Below, one piece after another: positions 33,001 to 44,143 of a DNA stretch of 64,000 nt (the stretch's first letter is position 1; each line of letters starts with the position of its first letter). This DNA comes from Rhineura floridana. Its lineage: Eukaryota > Chordata > Lepidosauria > Squamata > Rhineuridae. A model generated the notes under the pieces. The model ran no database searches. It had not been told where the DNA came from and saw only the letters and a list, made by a program, of their open reading frames with translations. Position numbers and translations under genes: made by a program. The stretch covers positions 92,958,838 through 93,022,837 of the forward strand of contig NC_084485.1 in assembly GCF_030035675.1 (NCBI RefSeq), read 5' to 3'.

Positions 33001-33315
33001 GTATTAAAACAGTCAACTCATCTAGCAGTTGCTATTAGCTGGTTAACCTTAAAATATTTAACATCCTATAAAAACTATAACCTATATTACGCACTATGTA
33101 TTTCCAGCACAATTAACAGCAAAATAAAAAAGCAAAAAAACCCTCCAACTGCTAAATCATATGTATTGTTGGAGCACTGTAGAGCTTAGTTTTAGATTAC
33201 AGGAAGTCTATAATGCATTTCTATGGTATACTGAAACCACATGTAAGGTATAGTAGAAATTCCTGTACAACTGTAACATCCTTGAAACATAGCAGTATAG
33301 CCTCATAGTGTGGGT
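30064..33315. other. AT-rich intergenic sequence downstream of the SLC25A3-like gene
   Basis: No gene is seen. About 32290-32335 is a 22-base unit (TCCCAAAGAAAGTCTATTTT type) present twice in tandem. TTTATT near 32355 would be an AATAAA on the minus strand, about 960 bases past the stop of the SLC25A3-like gene. Whether it is used is unknown. Confidence 0.4.
30760..31079. mobile_element. Probable hAT-type MITE
   Basis: CAGCTGGGATCCCCAAACT at the left and AGTTTGGGAACCTCTG at the right form an imperfect inverted pair resembling the common hAT end CAGAGGTTCCCAAAC. No convincing 8-bp duplication was found. Confidence 0.5.
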
Positions 33316-34674
33316 CTATTTTTGAGAGAGTTTCTTCTTCAAAGAGGCAGGCATCTCAGGTGGTGGGGGCCGGGGCAGCCTGAGATAAACCTTAACGGAG
33401 TCATAGATGAACCACTGCAGGGCGGTGAGGGTGCCAATCATCAAAATGCGGGTAAATAGGCCTTTCCAGATGCCTTGCATGCCCAGTCTCTTGAGAACGC
33501 CTATGGCAGTGCTGCCTTTTTCTTTGTTGAGTACAGACACCACAGAATCGGCTGGGTGTGAGACTATAGCACAGAAGATGCCAGCAATATATCCACCAAT
33601 AAATGTGACTCCAAGTTGTTCCATTTTGCTGCACTTATCCCGTGGTTTGGGGACAACGTATTTATAGAGAGCTTCTACAGTTCGTTCAAAGCAGGAAAAC
33701 TTCATCATGGTATAAGGGATCTGGCGCATCCAGAGTGGAGACACTCCCTTGTAGAAAGCCCACAGCCCTTCTTCAACGTACATCTTGGGAGCTGCCTCCC
33801 GCAGTGTGTTGGCATAGCCATGCTGGGTCTGAAGTCGTACCTTGACTGCTTCCATTGGGGCCAGTGCGATGTCAGCAAAGAACTCAGCACTGGCTGAAGC
33901 AGCAAGATAAACGCTGGTCCGCCACAAATAAGCTTGTTCAGGACCCAACAAATCAGAGTAATATATCTTGAAGAACTCATAGAGGCCAAACTTACCAAGT
34001 CCTTGCATGGAGTAACCTATGGCTGTTGGGGCCCATCCCTTGACCAGACCACGCATCCCCTCCTCTTGCACAGTGAGATTAAGACCTTGAACGAGTCCCC
34101 GATAGCGGTTAGGTTCCACTTGCATGCGGCACTTTACCACATCTAGTGGCACTACTGCTGTGTGGGTTGCACCACAGCTCACAACTCCACCCAGGGAGCA
34201 TAGTATCAGATATGACATTGAGCCATACTCACAGCAATACTCTTCTTTTTGTGCAGGAGGGCTCATTCGTTTGCTTACAGTAGCTGCTGACAGGCAACGC
34301 CAATGTTTGTGCAGAGAGGTTGCATTGCTGTTTGTGTAGGGCACTGCATCCACTTCCCTGTGGTTGCCTGCCTTGCACTGAAGCAGGGGTGTGGGGTTGC
34401 CACTGCTGTTTTCCGCTGAGCTCCAAGAAGTGGGGCAAACAACTGTCCAAAGTCGGGACCAGAGTTGAGGGTGGGAGTGTGCATTACCCTTGGGGGTCTC
34501 TATTTCTATCTTCTCCAGACTGGTGAAGGATTTGCTCTCAGTGCCAGTTCTCCAGAAAGAACAGGCAGCTGTTCCCTGCAGCCATGACATGCGCTGAGAG
34601 AAGGAAAACCTGGTGCTGCTTATCTCCTCCTTCCAAGAACTGCATTTTCCCTGGTCTGCAGAAGGCCAAGGCAT
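33316..34674 (-). CDS. SLC25A3-like: SLC25A3-like mitochondrial phosphate carrier, intronless
   Basis: A single open frame encodes up to 452 residues from the first ATG at 34674. The carrier part (from about residue 155) aligns by eye throughout with SLC25A3, the inner-membrane carrier that brings phosphate with a proton into the matrix for ATP synthesis. All three carrier repeats are present, with signatures PLDVVKCRMQ, PMEAVKVRLQ and PADSVVSVLN, the last with the Val typical of SLC25A3. The C-terminus RLPRPPPPEMPASLKKKL is near family consensus. SLC25A3 has several introns in vertebrates and this copy has none, so it is a retrocopy by inference. The N-terminal 150 residues do not resemble SLC25A3. 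Translation may start further in, at 34590 (MSWLQGTAAC) or 34266 (MSPPAQKEEY). An open frame despite clear divergence argues for past or present function. Confidence 0.85.
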   Translation of the reverse strand: MPWPSADQGKCSSWKEEISSTRFSFSQRMSWLQGTAACSFWRTGTESKSFTSLEKIEIETPKGNAHSHPQLWSRLWTVVCPTSWSSAENSSGNPTPLLQCKAGNHREVDAVPYTNSNATSLHKHWRCLSAATVSKRMSPPAQKEEYCCEYGSMSYLILCSLGGVVSCGATHTAVVPLDVVKCRMQVEPNRYRGLVQGLNLTVQEEGMRGLVKGWAPTAIGYSMQGLGKFGLYEFFKIYYSDLLGPEQAYLWRTSVYLAASASAEFFADIALAPMEAVKVRLQTQHGYANTLREAAPKMYVEEGLWAFYKGVSPLWMRQIPYTMMKFSCFERTVEALYKYVVPKPRDKCSKMEQLGVTFIGGYIAGIFCAIVSHPADSVVSVLNKEKGSTAIGVLKRLGMQGIWKGLFTRILMIGTLTALQWFIYDSVKVYLRLPRPPPPEMPASLKKKLSQK

Positions 34675-34683
34675 ATTCAACAC

Positions 34684-35072
34684 AGAGAGAAAGGCCTAGA
34701 GCTGATTACTGGCGGCTTTCCCAACTGCCGGTAATCCCAAGGTTCTTTTAACCATAGAGACTCAGCCTACCTAGGAAGGATCAGCCCTCCCAGTGGGTGG
34801 ACAGTGTATTGTGTAACTAGTCACTCAAACCCTCTCTAGTGTGGCTTAAAACACTTTGCTGAAGGCAGCAAGGCCTCAGTGGGTAAAAAATGCCTAGTCT
34901 CCGGAAAAAAAGGATGGGCAGTGGTTATGTGGGCCACAAGAATGAAAATCACCTTAATAATAGGATCTAACCCCTTCAATTGTTGAAAGAGTTAGTTTGA
35001 GTAGGGCACACCTGTCCAGTTTTGAAGTAGCAATAATCAATTTAATCAGTTTAAATGTGTATTTATCTTACC

Positions 35073-35103
<31 letters not shown>

Positions 35104-35516
35104 CGCTTTCCTTGCAAAGCAACCCAAAGCAACTTATAACAATAAGATTAAAACCAATTATAACAAACCCATTAAAACAACAAACGCAACACAATCTAAA
35201 AACAGACTGGTACAAATAAAGCCAGATCTTGGGAGACCTGTCACATCAAAAGAGGCCTTTGATACCTAAAACCCTTCATATTAAGGGTGAAAAGTCCAGG
35301 TAAAAAAGGGTTTTGCCTGGTGCCTAAAAATAGGTAATGATGGTGCCAGGCACACCTTGCTAGGAAGAGGATTCCACAAGCGGGTAACCACCACTGACAA
35401 GGGGCATTCTCATGTTGCCACCCTGTGCATCTCCCTCAGACGGGGCCTCAGACGAAGAACGCAGGGTCCAGGTTGGTTCATGTGGGGACAGGCAGTCCTT
35501 GAGGTATTGGGGTCCT
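34684..35516. repeat. TAG microsatellite and an old L2 LINE fragment
   Basis: About ten TAG units lie at 35073-35103. About 35104-35505 resembles the antisense L2 3' region also seen at 51790-52145 (AACCCATTAAAACAACAAAC, then GTGCCAGGCACACC and GGATTCCACAAG). It abuts the right CTAGGG element. Confidence 0.55.
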
Positions 35517-36197
35517 GTGAGGTTGCCCGGTCACTAGTTTTCACCCAGAGACCCTGGATTTTTGGGGTCCTCTCTGGGTGAGTCACCGCAATCTCAGACT
35601 CTCAGCTTTCACGTTTTAAAAATTCAGTTTCTAGGTGGTGTGGTTCAACAGATATATACGAAAACATCAGCCAGCTGCCCCCCACAACTTCTGTTAAATG
35701 AACTCATAGCTGGCTGCTGTAACCCCACCCTTTCAGTTTGTAACCAATAAGCAAAGTCAGGGATTTCTTGACCTCCAAGCAATAGCTAGAACCAATTGCA
35801 AGGCCAGAAAACTGTTGTCTTTTCCTGCTTGTCTCAAAATCTCAAATTAAGTTTATAGCTTTCAGCAGTAGTAAAAGCTCCTTTCTCTCTGTGTGTAGAA
35901 GATGTAGAACAAAAAATCACAGCAGGCAGGCAATGTTTACTGTAAACAGTTTTCAGTTATGACTATAATAAAAGTGGGCATCCAGGGTTTTTAAATTCAC
36001 TTGCCAAAATAGCATATTATACATTTTATATTTCAAATAATTTTTGAACAGAAATTAACGTGTACATGCAGCTTATGATGCTATTACAATGTGATATACT
36101 TTTCTAATTATGAGGAGTCAAACAACTTTACATTTTCCTGGGCTGCTGAAGAGGGTAGTTTATTTGTCTAATTCATAGTCTATTTTCAAAACCTCCC

Positions 36198-36862
36198 TGT
36201 GATGTTCCTATATTAATGTATATATGGTAAGTGTTGTTGTTTTATAAGATACATGGTAAGTGGAGTGAAAGAGGAGGGGGAGTGAATGGGCAGTAGAATG
36301 CGAGATGATGGCTGAGTGTTTAAAATGGCTGAATGTATAAAAGGAAGAGTGAGAGTGGAATCTGGGGGGGAGAAGAGAACTGAGTGGGTTGCTTGGTGGG
36401 GTTTAGAGAGTTGTTTGCCAGGAGGGAGGTGGAGTTCGGATTAGTATTGAGTAAAACCATATGCTTATGTGCCTTAAGAAGAAATCTTGTTAATCTTGTT
36501 AGCTTTGTTATCTGTAATAAATACTTAATTTGGTTTACCAAAGGCCTGATCCTTGGCTGGGGTTTCACAGACCAGAAGGGAGGGTAAGGTAATGACCAAG
36601 GCTGAAGGGGAACTGTAACAAATGGTGGCAGCGGTGAAGAGAATAACAATACCAGTATTCAGAGTCTCTGGGAATACTAGTATTGGGACATTACTGGTGG
36701 TTGCCTAGCAGGGGGATCTGTTGAGATCTGTGCTAGAGCGGATAGGTAAACCATAAGAGAGTGCGGTCCGGACTGGTGGAGTCCCTGGTGGTGCCTAGAG
36801 ACAGGCAGTAACCACGAGCAGGTAGGAACCTGACAGGGAGAGCCAGGGAAGGACACCACACA
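36198..36862 (+). repeat. 5' LTR of the Gmr1-like element
   Basis: Begins TGTGATGTTCC and ends ACACCACACA. A TATAAAAG box is at 36336-36343 and an AATAAA signal at 36516-36521. It also contains a tRNA-Leu-like primer site at 36623-36639 (TGGTGGCAGCGGTGAAG), which is unusual inside an LTR. Confidence 0.9.
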
Positions 36863-36864
36863 TG

Positions 36865-36888
36865 TGGTGGCAGAGGTGGGATACGAAC
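36865..36888 (+). promoter_or_regulatory. Primer-binding site complementary to tRNA-Leu
   Basis: The sequence beginning TGGTGGCAGAGGTGGGATAC, two bases after the LTR, is complementary to a tRNA-Leu 3' end with CCA (TGGTGGCAGCGGTGGGATTC by general knowledge). It would prime minus-strand synthesis. Confidence 0.75.
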
Positions 36889-39800
36889 AACAGAGAATCC
36901 AGATACAGTGGTGTGGCAAACAGAAATAACAAAACAAGATTTCTTGTGAGAGTGACTGGCAAAGAGTGTGTGGCAAAGAGTGAGTGAACTCAAACACCAT
37001 GGCTGAATACATAAAAATGAAAAGAGAGGAGCTGGTGGAGAAGTGCATAACATTCAATTTACCTCATGAGGGTAAAGGGGTAGATGAATTGAGGGTAGCA
37101 CTTATAGGATTTGCAACTGCCCAGCAAAAACAACCTGTCAGAGAAGAGACCCCAGAAGGATATTTAAGCAATCTCTCTTATATAGAGTACTTGAGAGAGA
37201 AGTTGAGGATGGAAACTGAGAGAATGAGGATGGAGGCTGAGGAAAAAGACAAACAGCGGGTCTTTGAGGCTGAGGAAAAAGACAAACAGAGGGAGTTGGA
37301 AACTGAGGAATCAAGTTGTGTGTGAGAATGGGATTTTATATCGACTGTGGATGCCTGCTGAGAGAAAGGATGAATGTGAACCAGTGAAGCAATTAATAGT
37401 ACCTAGCAAATACAGAACCAGATTGCTAGAGGTAGCCCACAATGTCCCATGTGCAGGACATCTGGGAATAAAAAAGACCAAGAGGAGATTGGCTGCACAC
37501 TATTATTGGCCAAACATCTCCAAAGATGTAAAACAACATTGTCTATCTTGTGGAATATGCCAAAAGGTGGGGAAAAGTGGAGTAAAGACTAAGGCACCCT
37601 TAAAGCCCCTTCCTATAATTGGACAACCCTTTTATAGAGTGGGAATAGATTTGGTGGGCCCTTTTTCCAAACCCACAAGACATGGCAAGAAATATCTATT
37701 GGTGGTGGTGGATTTTGCCGCCAGGTACCCAGACGCAGAAGCACTAAGATCCGTGGAAGCCCCTGTAGTGGCAGAGGCTTTATTAAAAATCTTTATGAGG
37801 CTGGGTTTCCCTCATGAAGTGCTGACGGATCAAGGCAGTGTATTCATGGGAGAAGTGATGCAATGTATGTGGAAATGTTGTGGTCTAAAACATCTAAACA
37901 CCACTACTTACCATCCCGCCACTAATGGGTTAACAGAGAGATTCAATGGCGTTTTGAAGGGCATGATCAGAAGCTATGTTCAAGATCACCCACAAGACTG
38001 GGATGAACGGTTGGGATGCTTCTTATTTGCATACAGAGAAGTCCCTCAGGAGTCAACAGGCTTCTCACCCTTTGAACTCATGTTCACTAGAAAAGTGAGG
38101 GGACCTTTGGAACTATTAAAAAATTCATGGGAAGGAACCCTGGGAGAGTACAAAACATCTGCAGTAGATTTTGTATTGGAATTCCGCAATAAATTAACAT
38201 CAATGATGGAGGTGGTGGAAAAGAATTTGAGTCAAGCACAGGAGAAGCAACGTTACTGGTATTACAGAACGTGTGTATGGTGTGGGAGATATGGTTATGG
38301 CATTCATACCGAGGAAACATGACAAATTACAGGCTAACTGGGAAGGACGATATACCATCAGAGAAAGGCTTGACACAGTGATGTATGTAATTACCACAGA
38401 CCAATTAAACAAAAACAAAGTGGTTCATGTAAATATGTTAAAGCCTTACCATACCAGGGATGCACAGGTGTTGCAAGTTACCTTATTCCCTGAGGGAAGT
38501 GGGCCTGAACTTCCAGATTTGGTACAGGAAAGCAAAGACAAAGGAGGGGTAGATCAAGTGGAATGGTCAGAGGAGGTGAAGGAGGAAGTAAAAGAGGAGA
38601 TTCTGAGAGTTTTGAAAACCTATAGGAATCTCTTTAGCAACAAACCTGGCCGAACCAGTATAGTTATACATTCCATTGATACTGGAGATCATGCCCCAAT
38701 CAGATCTGTTCCGTACCGTGTGAATGGGAAAGTTTTGAATGAGATCAAAAAGGAGGTGGAAGATATGCTGGAATTAGGAGTGATCAGGGAATCCATCAGT
38801 CCCTGGGCCTCAAGTATTGTCCTGGTTCCGAAAAAAGATGGAACGACAAGGTTTTGCATTGATTATCGGCTAATCAATAAAATTACTGTCCCAGATGCGT
38901 ATCCTATGCCTAGGGTAGACGCAATGTTAGAGTTATTGGGGGCAGCAACCATTATCTCTACACTAGATCTCTGTAAAGGATTTTGGCAAATGGAACTAGA
39001 CGAGCAATCCAGAGCCAAAACTGCCTTCAGTACACCAGATGGGTTATATGAGTTTGTGACCTTACCCATGGGACTAAGGAACTCACCAAGTTCATTTCAG
39101 AGGCTAATCAATACTGTGTTGCGAGGCATGTCAGATTTTGCAGTGGCCTATATCGATGACGTGGCCATTTTTAGCAAGTCGGTGCCTGAGCATGTCCAAC
39201 ACCTGACAACAGTATTGGAGGCCTTAAGAAAAGCAGGCCTCAAAATAAAAGCTAAGAAATGCCAGTTTGGACTAAAGGAAGTAATTTATTTAGGACATAA
39301 GGTGGGGAGTGGGAAAATCACCCCCTTATGGAGCAAGGTGGAGGCAATACAAGCGTGGCCGATCCCCTTAACCAAAAAACAAGTAAGGGCATTTCTGGGT
39401 GTGGCTGGATTTTATAGGAAGTTTGTGAGAAATTTTGGGGAAATAGCAACCCCCTTGCATGAATTAACAAAGAAGAAGTGTTCTGAGCGTGTGGTATGGA
39501 CGGAGGAATGTCAGAAGGCTTTTGATCTACTGAAGCAAGCCTTGTGCCCATATTAATAGCACCAGACTATGAGAAACCATTCATCGTGGCTACAGATGCG
39601 TCGGACCTGGCGCTGGGAGTCGGCTTGCTACAGGAGAGAGAAGGCACCAGACATCCAGTGGCGTACCTGAGTCGCAGGCTGACGCCGAGGGAGAAAAACT
39701 ATTAGTCGGTCCAGAAGGAGTGCCTAGCGGTCGTGTGGGGACTGAACAAGTTGCGCCCATACGTGTGGGGACGAAGATTCACAGTGACTACGGATCATCG

Positions 39801-40063
39801 GGCCTTGTTATGGTTGCAGACTATGAAAAACCATAACACTATGCTGCAGAGGTGGTCCTGGGCCCTACAGGACTATCAAGTGGACTTCCAGTTCATCAAA
39901 GGCAAGGACAATGTACTGGCCGATGGACTTTCCAGGCAAGTGGCTGGGACTGCAGTGACGTGATCAGTCAGAGGAACAAAGAAAGACATTTTCCCCATAG
40001 AGACTTTTATTTGTTAACGCGACGTATAAATCCTGGAACAGGAATAATACTCTGCTGTTGTTT

Positions 40064-40077
40064 AAGGGGGGGGGGAA
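40064..40077 (+). promoter_or_regulatory. Polypurine tract of the Gmr1-like element
   Basis: AAGGGGGGGGGGAA lies directly before the 3' LTR, the expected primer site for plus-strand synthesis in LTR elements. Confidence 0.8.
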
Positions 40078-40743
40078 TGTGATGTTCCTATATTAATGTA
40101 TATATGGTAAGTGTTGTTGTTTTATAAGATACATGGTAAGTGGAGTGAAAGAGGAGGGGGAGTGAATGGGCAGTAGAATGCGAGATGATTGGCTGAGTGT
40201 TTAAAATGGCTGAATGTATAAAAGGAAGAGTGAGAGTGGAATCTGGGGGGGAGAAGAGAACTGAGTGGGTTGCTTGGTGGGGTTTAGAGAGTTGTTTACC
40301 AGGAGGGAGGTGGAGTTCGGATTATTATTGAGTAAAACCATATGCTTATGTGCCTTAAGAAGAAATCTTGTTAATCTTGTTAGCTTTGTTATCTGTAATA
40401 AATACTTAATTTGGTTTACCAAAGGCCTGATCCTTGGCTGGGGTTTCACAGACCAGAAGGGAGGGTAAGGTAATGACCAAGGCTGAAGGGGAACTGTAAC
40501 AAATGGTGGCAGCGGTGAAGAGAATAACAATACCAGTATTCAGAGTCTCTGGGAATACTAGTATTGGGACGTTACTGGTGGTTGCCTAGCAGGGGGATCT
40601 GTTGAGATTTGTGCTAGAGCGGATAGGTAAACCATAAGAGAGTGCGGTCCGGACTGGTGGAGTCCCTGGTGGTGCCTAGAGACAGGCAGTAACCACGAGC
40701 AGGTAGGAACCTGACAGGGAGAGCCAGGGAAGGACGCCTCACA
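40078..40743 (+). repeat. 3' LTR of the Gmr1-like element
   Basis: 666 bases, a direct copy of 36198-36862 including the internal primer-site-like motif (40504-40520). Followed by CTCCC. Confidence 0.9.
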
Positions 40744-41954
40744 CTCCCCAATATGAAGTTTTAATCATATACTCATTCTTCTGGGAGAAAAGCTGCAATG
40801 CTAATCTCACATACCTAAGAGTAAACTCAACTGAATTCAATAGGACTTACTTTTGAGTAGACATAGTTAGAATTGTGCTGTAAATCAATTAGACTTCTGA
40901 GTGAACATAGCAAAGGGTTGTGTTTCTGTTGTAAATCTTTCTCTCCCCCTCCAATTCTATTTTTAAGCAATTAGGCAGGCTTACTTAGGTGTCACTGCTT
41001 TTATTACGTAGGAAACTAATACTGATTTTTTAAAAAGTTCTGCAATGACCAACTTGTTTTGACAATAAACTATTATACGGGATGTATGTATTTTCACATC
41101 TCCAGTGTGTGTGTATATGGAGTCTTTCCAACAATCCTGTGAGGTAGGATTGCCAACTGGAAACCAAGGCAGCTCACAACAAGAAATAAATAAATTTAAA
41201 ATCCAATAACCATAAAACATGTATAAAAGTTGCAAACAGCTTAAATTGGCATATTCTGAATTTTGGGTTGGATAAGTGAAGTTCCTTATCACTTGAGGGT
41301 GCAGTCCTGTGGATGCTGTTTGAGAAAGCCCCATTGAATACACTGGGACTTGCTTCTGAGTAAATATGCATAGGATTGCACTATAAATATCTTTACAGGT
41401 TGTGTAAATAATAAACATCTTTGACATTCATGCTTGTATAAATATTTCTTCATACTATGTCCCAATAAGTATCTGATTTCACACTATGGTTGTATATTAT
41501 TATTTTCTCTATATTTTAAGTATGCCCTTCTTCCTTGGGGTGGTCATGGTTCCGCTCTGTTGTTTTCATCCTGAGGGGCAGATAGGCTGAGATGGTAAAT
41601 AACCCAAGGTCACCCAGTACGCTTTATAGCTCATTTCCATTTTAAAAATTAATTAAAATGATTTCCATGCAGGCAAAGTTTATGAAGTAGATCCACAAAA
41701 TACATTTAAAGCACATCCTATTCACATTTAAACCGCATGGCTTCCCTCAAAGAATCCTGGGAAGTGTAGTTTCCTTCTCACAGTTATATTTCCCACCACC
41801 CTTAACAAACTACAGTTCCCATGATTCTGTGGTGGGATTCATGTGCTTCAAATGTGTGTTGAATGTGCTTTAAGTGAATGGTGTGGACCTTCCCTCGGTA
41901 TGCTGTACATTCATTAGTGAATTCAAAAGAACAATTTTAGAATATATTTTTTTA

Positions 41955-42120
41955 AATGGGGATGAGCTGTAACTCAGTGGTAGAGCACATGCTTTGCATG
42001 CAAAGGCCTGAAATCCAATATCTGGAAAAGACTATTACCTGGAATCCTGGACAGCCAATGCTAGTTCATGTCATCAATACTGAGCTAGATGGTACCAAAT
42101 GGCAGATTATTTGGTTCCAA
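41955..42120 (+). repeat. tRNA-derived SINE in the right CTAGGG element
   Basis: It has an A-box-like AGCTGTAACTCAGTGGTAGA, CTTTGCATGCAAAGG in the anticodon arm, and the body ATACTGAGCTAGATGG. It is homologous in position to 23905-24070. Confidence 0.8.
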
Positions 42121-42154
42121 AAGAGGAAAGAGACCCAAGGGCCACAGTAACTCC

Positions 42155-42560
42155 AACTTTTATTTATTTATTTATTTTATAACATTTATATACCACATTA
42201 TTGTAAAAAAAAACCTCAAAGCACTTTACCGAAGGAATTAAAACAATAAAATTATTAAACAGTTAAAGACAGGTATTTAAAAACATTCAAAATAATAAAA
42301 CCAACATTGAGTTAAAAACAGATAAAAAACATAATAGCTTCTACATGGAAAGCACACCTTGAACTTGGCCTGGTAGCAAATCAGCAACCAGTATAGACTT
42401 CAAAGCAGAGGTATTCTGTGCTGACAGGGTCTCACTCATGTCAGCAATCATGCCACAGCATTCTCCATTAACTGCATCCCCTGGGTCAGGTTGGCTGCTT
42501 GGGGATTTCTGTGACCCTTGGCTGATTGGCTGCCAGGATTTTTTTAGTTTTGGTTAGGAA
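42155..42560 (-). repeat. L2 LINE 3' end in the right CTAGGG element
   Basis: The antisense tail (TTTATTTATTTATTTATTTT) is followed by L2 3' UTR and decayed ORF2 sequence. Its counterpart is 23375-23860 in the left copy. Confidence 0.7.
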
Positions 42561-43419
42561 TCCTGACTGGTTGTGGGATGCTGAGTTTTCTGCCTTTCTC
42601 TTAGGAATCTTGTTGCGGTTGGTATGGTATTGCATTTAGACAATCATCACTGTTTTTCTTTTTCTTTTTCTTTCATTTATCTCTGACCTCACTCCCTTAC
42701 ATCCATAGAAGCAACAACAGTAGTTCCATGTGCTCAGTGCAACCCCCTTAAACCACTATGCACCTTGTTGTTTGCATGATGGATTGTTTCTTGCCCAATA
42801 GTAGTAAAAGAGAATTCACATACTGGGAACTGTGGCTTCAATTGCGGTTGTTCTCCAGCTACTGCCTGTGAAGGTAAACCAAACTATGTGTGTTTTCTCT
42901 CTGTCAATTATTACAGAGTAACTGGGTTGGCTGTCAAAGAGAATTTATAGCAGCCCACAGGGTAGGCGGGAGGAGAATCTTCTTAACACTCATTTGTCAA
43001 ACCTCTCTCTGCAGTAGAAGGGTTAAGTCTGTAAAGAAGTTTGGAACAGGCAGGGCACTCTAGGCAGGGGGTTGCCAACCCTGCTTTGATATCAATATCT
43101 TTGCAGATGATCCCTAGTCAAGCTTTACCAGCAGCACAATCCTAACCATATCTACTCAGAAGTAAGTCCAGTTGAGTTCTATGGGGCTTAGGCCCTTAGT
43201 AAGTGTGTTTAGAATTGCAGCCTTCAGGGGCATCTAACTTTATTCCTGAGTTGTCCCATCTAACATCTCCACAACACTAGGCTCCCTTCTTCCTACAATG
43301 ACCTTCTGGTGACTGGCCTGGCCTAAGGGCACTTAAACCCTTCTTGCCAGAAGCAAGTAGGCTAGATTAAATGTTCTTTACCCAGGATCTCTAAGCAGGT
43401 AAGAAGGAATGATCCTGTA

Positions 43420-43535
43420 CAGAGCTTGGAAAAGTTACTTTTTTGAACTACAACTCCCATCAGCCCAATCCAGTGGCCATGCTGGGTGGGGCTGATGGGA
43501 GTTGTAGTTCAAAAAAGTAACTTTTCCAAGCTCTG
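43420..43535. mobile_element. Hairpin MITE, copy 3
   Basis: A 116-base unit with near-perfect arms, CAGAGCTTGGAAAAGTTAC and its inverse. The flanks ATCCTGTA and CAGCTGTA share their last five bases. It is absent from the left CTAGGG copy, so it arrived after that pair formed. Confidence 0.85.
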
Positions 43536-43627
43536 CAGCTGTACCTGGAAACACCCTCATTTAGCTAAGATTTCTATCTTAATTTCCAATCAGATAATTG
43601 TATTTGTTTGAGTGGTATGCTCCAAGC

Positions 43628-44143
43628 CAGGGCCAGCTCCAGGAATGCAGGGGCCCTTGGGCATTAGCCTGCCCCGGGCCCCTCTGCTTCCCTTCCGCAA
43701 TCCCATGGATCGCAAGACGAGCTTCCGAACCGCCCGCCATCCCCCGCCATCCCCAACGCTTCACCTACCTTTCTCTGCTGTTCGCTCAGGGTTGCCATCA
43801 ATAAAGATGGCGGCCGAGGTTTCCGTAAGGGACTGAAGCCTTTGCAGCCATCTTGGTTGATGGCATGCAGCACGCGCATTGCTGCCATCAACCAAGATGG
43901 CGGCAGAGGCTTCAGTCCCTTACGGAAACCTTGGCCGCCATCTTTATTGATGGCAACCCTGCGCGAACAGCAGAGAAAGATAGGTGAAGCGCAGGGGATG
44001 GCGGGGGGCTCGAAAGCTCGTCTTCCGATCTGCAGGATCGTGGAAGGGGAGCGGAGGGCCCCTCAGGGGGCCCCCAGGGGCTCCTAGAGCTGAGGGGCCC
44101 TTGGGCCAGTGCCCAACCTGGCCGCCCTTTGGAACTGGCCCTG
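43628..44143. mobile_element. hAT-type hairpin element with an exact 8-bp target duplication
   Basis: The ends CAGGGCCAG and CTGGCCCTG lie between two perfect CTCCAAGC octamers (43620-43627 and 44144-44151). The 516-base interior is one long inverted repeat. Each arm carries GATGGCGGC/GCCGCCATC-type motifs matching the YY1 core, four in all. The left CTAGGG copy has the empty site (CTTGGAGC at its matching position). No protein is encoded. Confidence 0.92.

Larger units (their letters stand above)
36198..40743 (+). mobile_element. Gmr1-like Ty3/gypsy LTR element, incomplete and broken
   Basis: Two LTRs of about 665 bases with TG...CA ends are flanked by the 5-bp duplication CTCCC (36193-36197 and 40744-40748). 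The LTRs differ at about seven positions, roughly one percent, suggesting an age of a few million years. The order of parts is a short gag-like stretch (near 37.0-37.3 kb), integrase (about 37.4-38.2 kb), reverse transcriptase (about 38.7-39.4 kb) and RNase H (about 39.6-39.95 kb). Integrase before RT is the Ty1/copia-like order known for the Gmr1 group. It is a fossil with a few breaks. It sits inside the right CTAGGG element. Confidence 0.9.
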
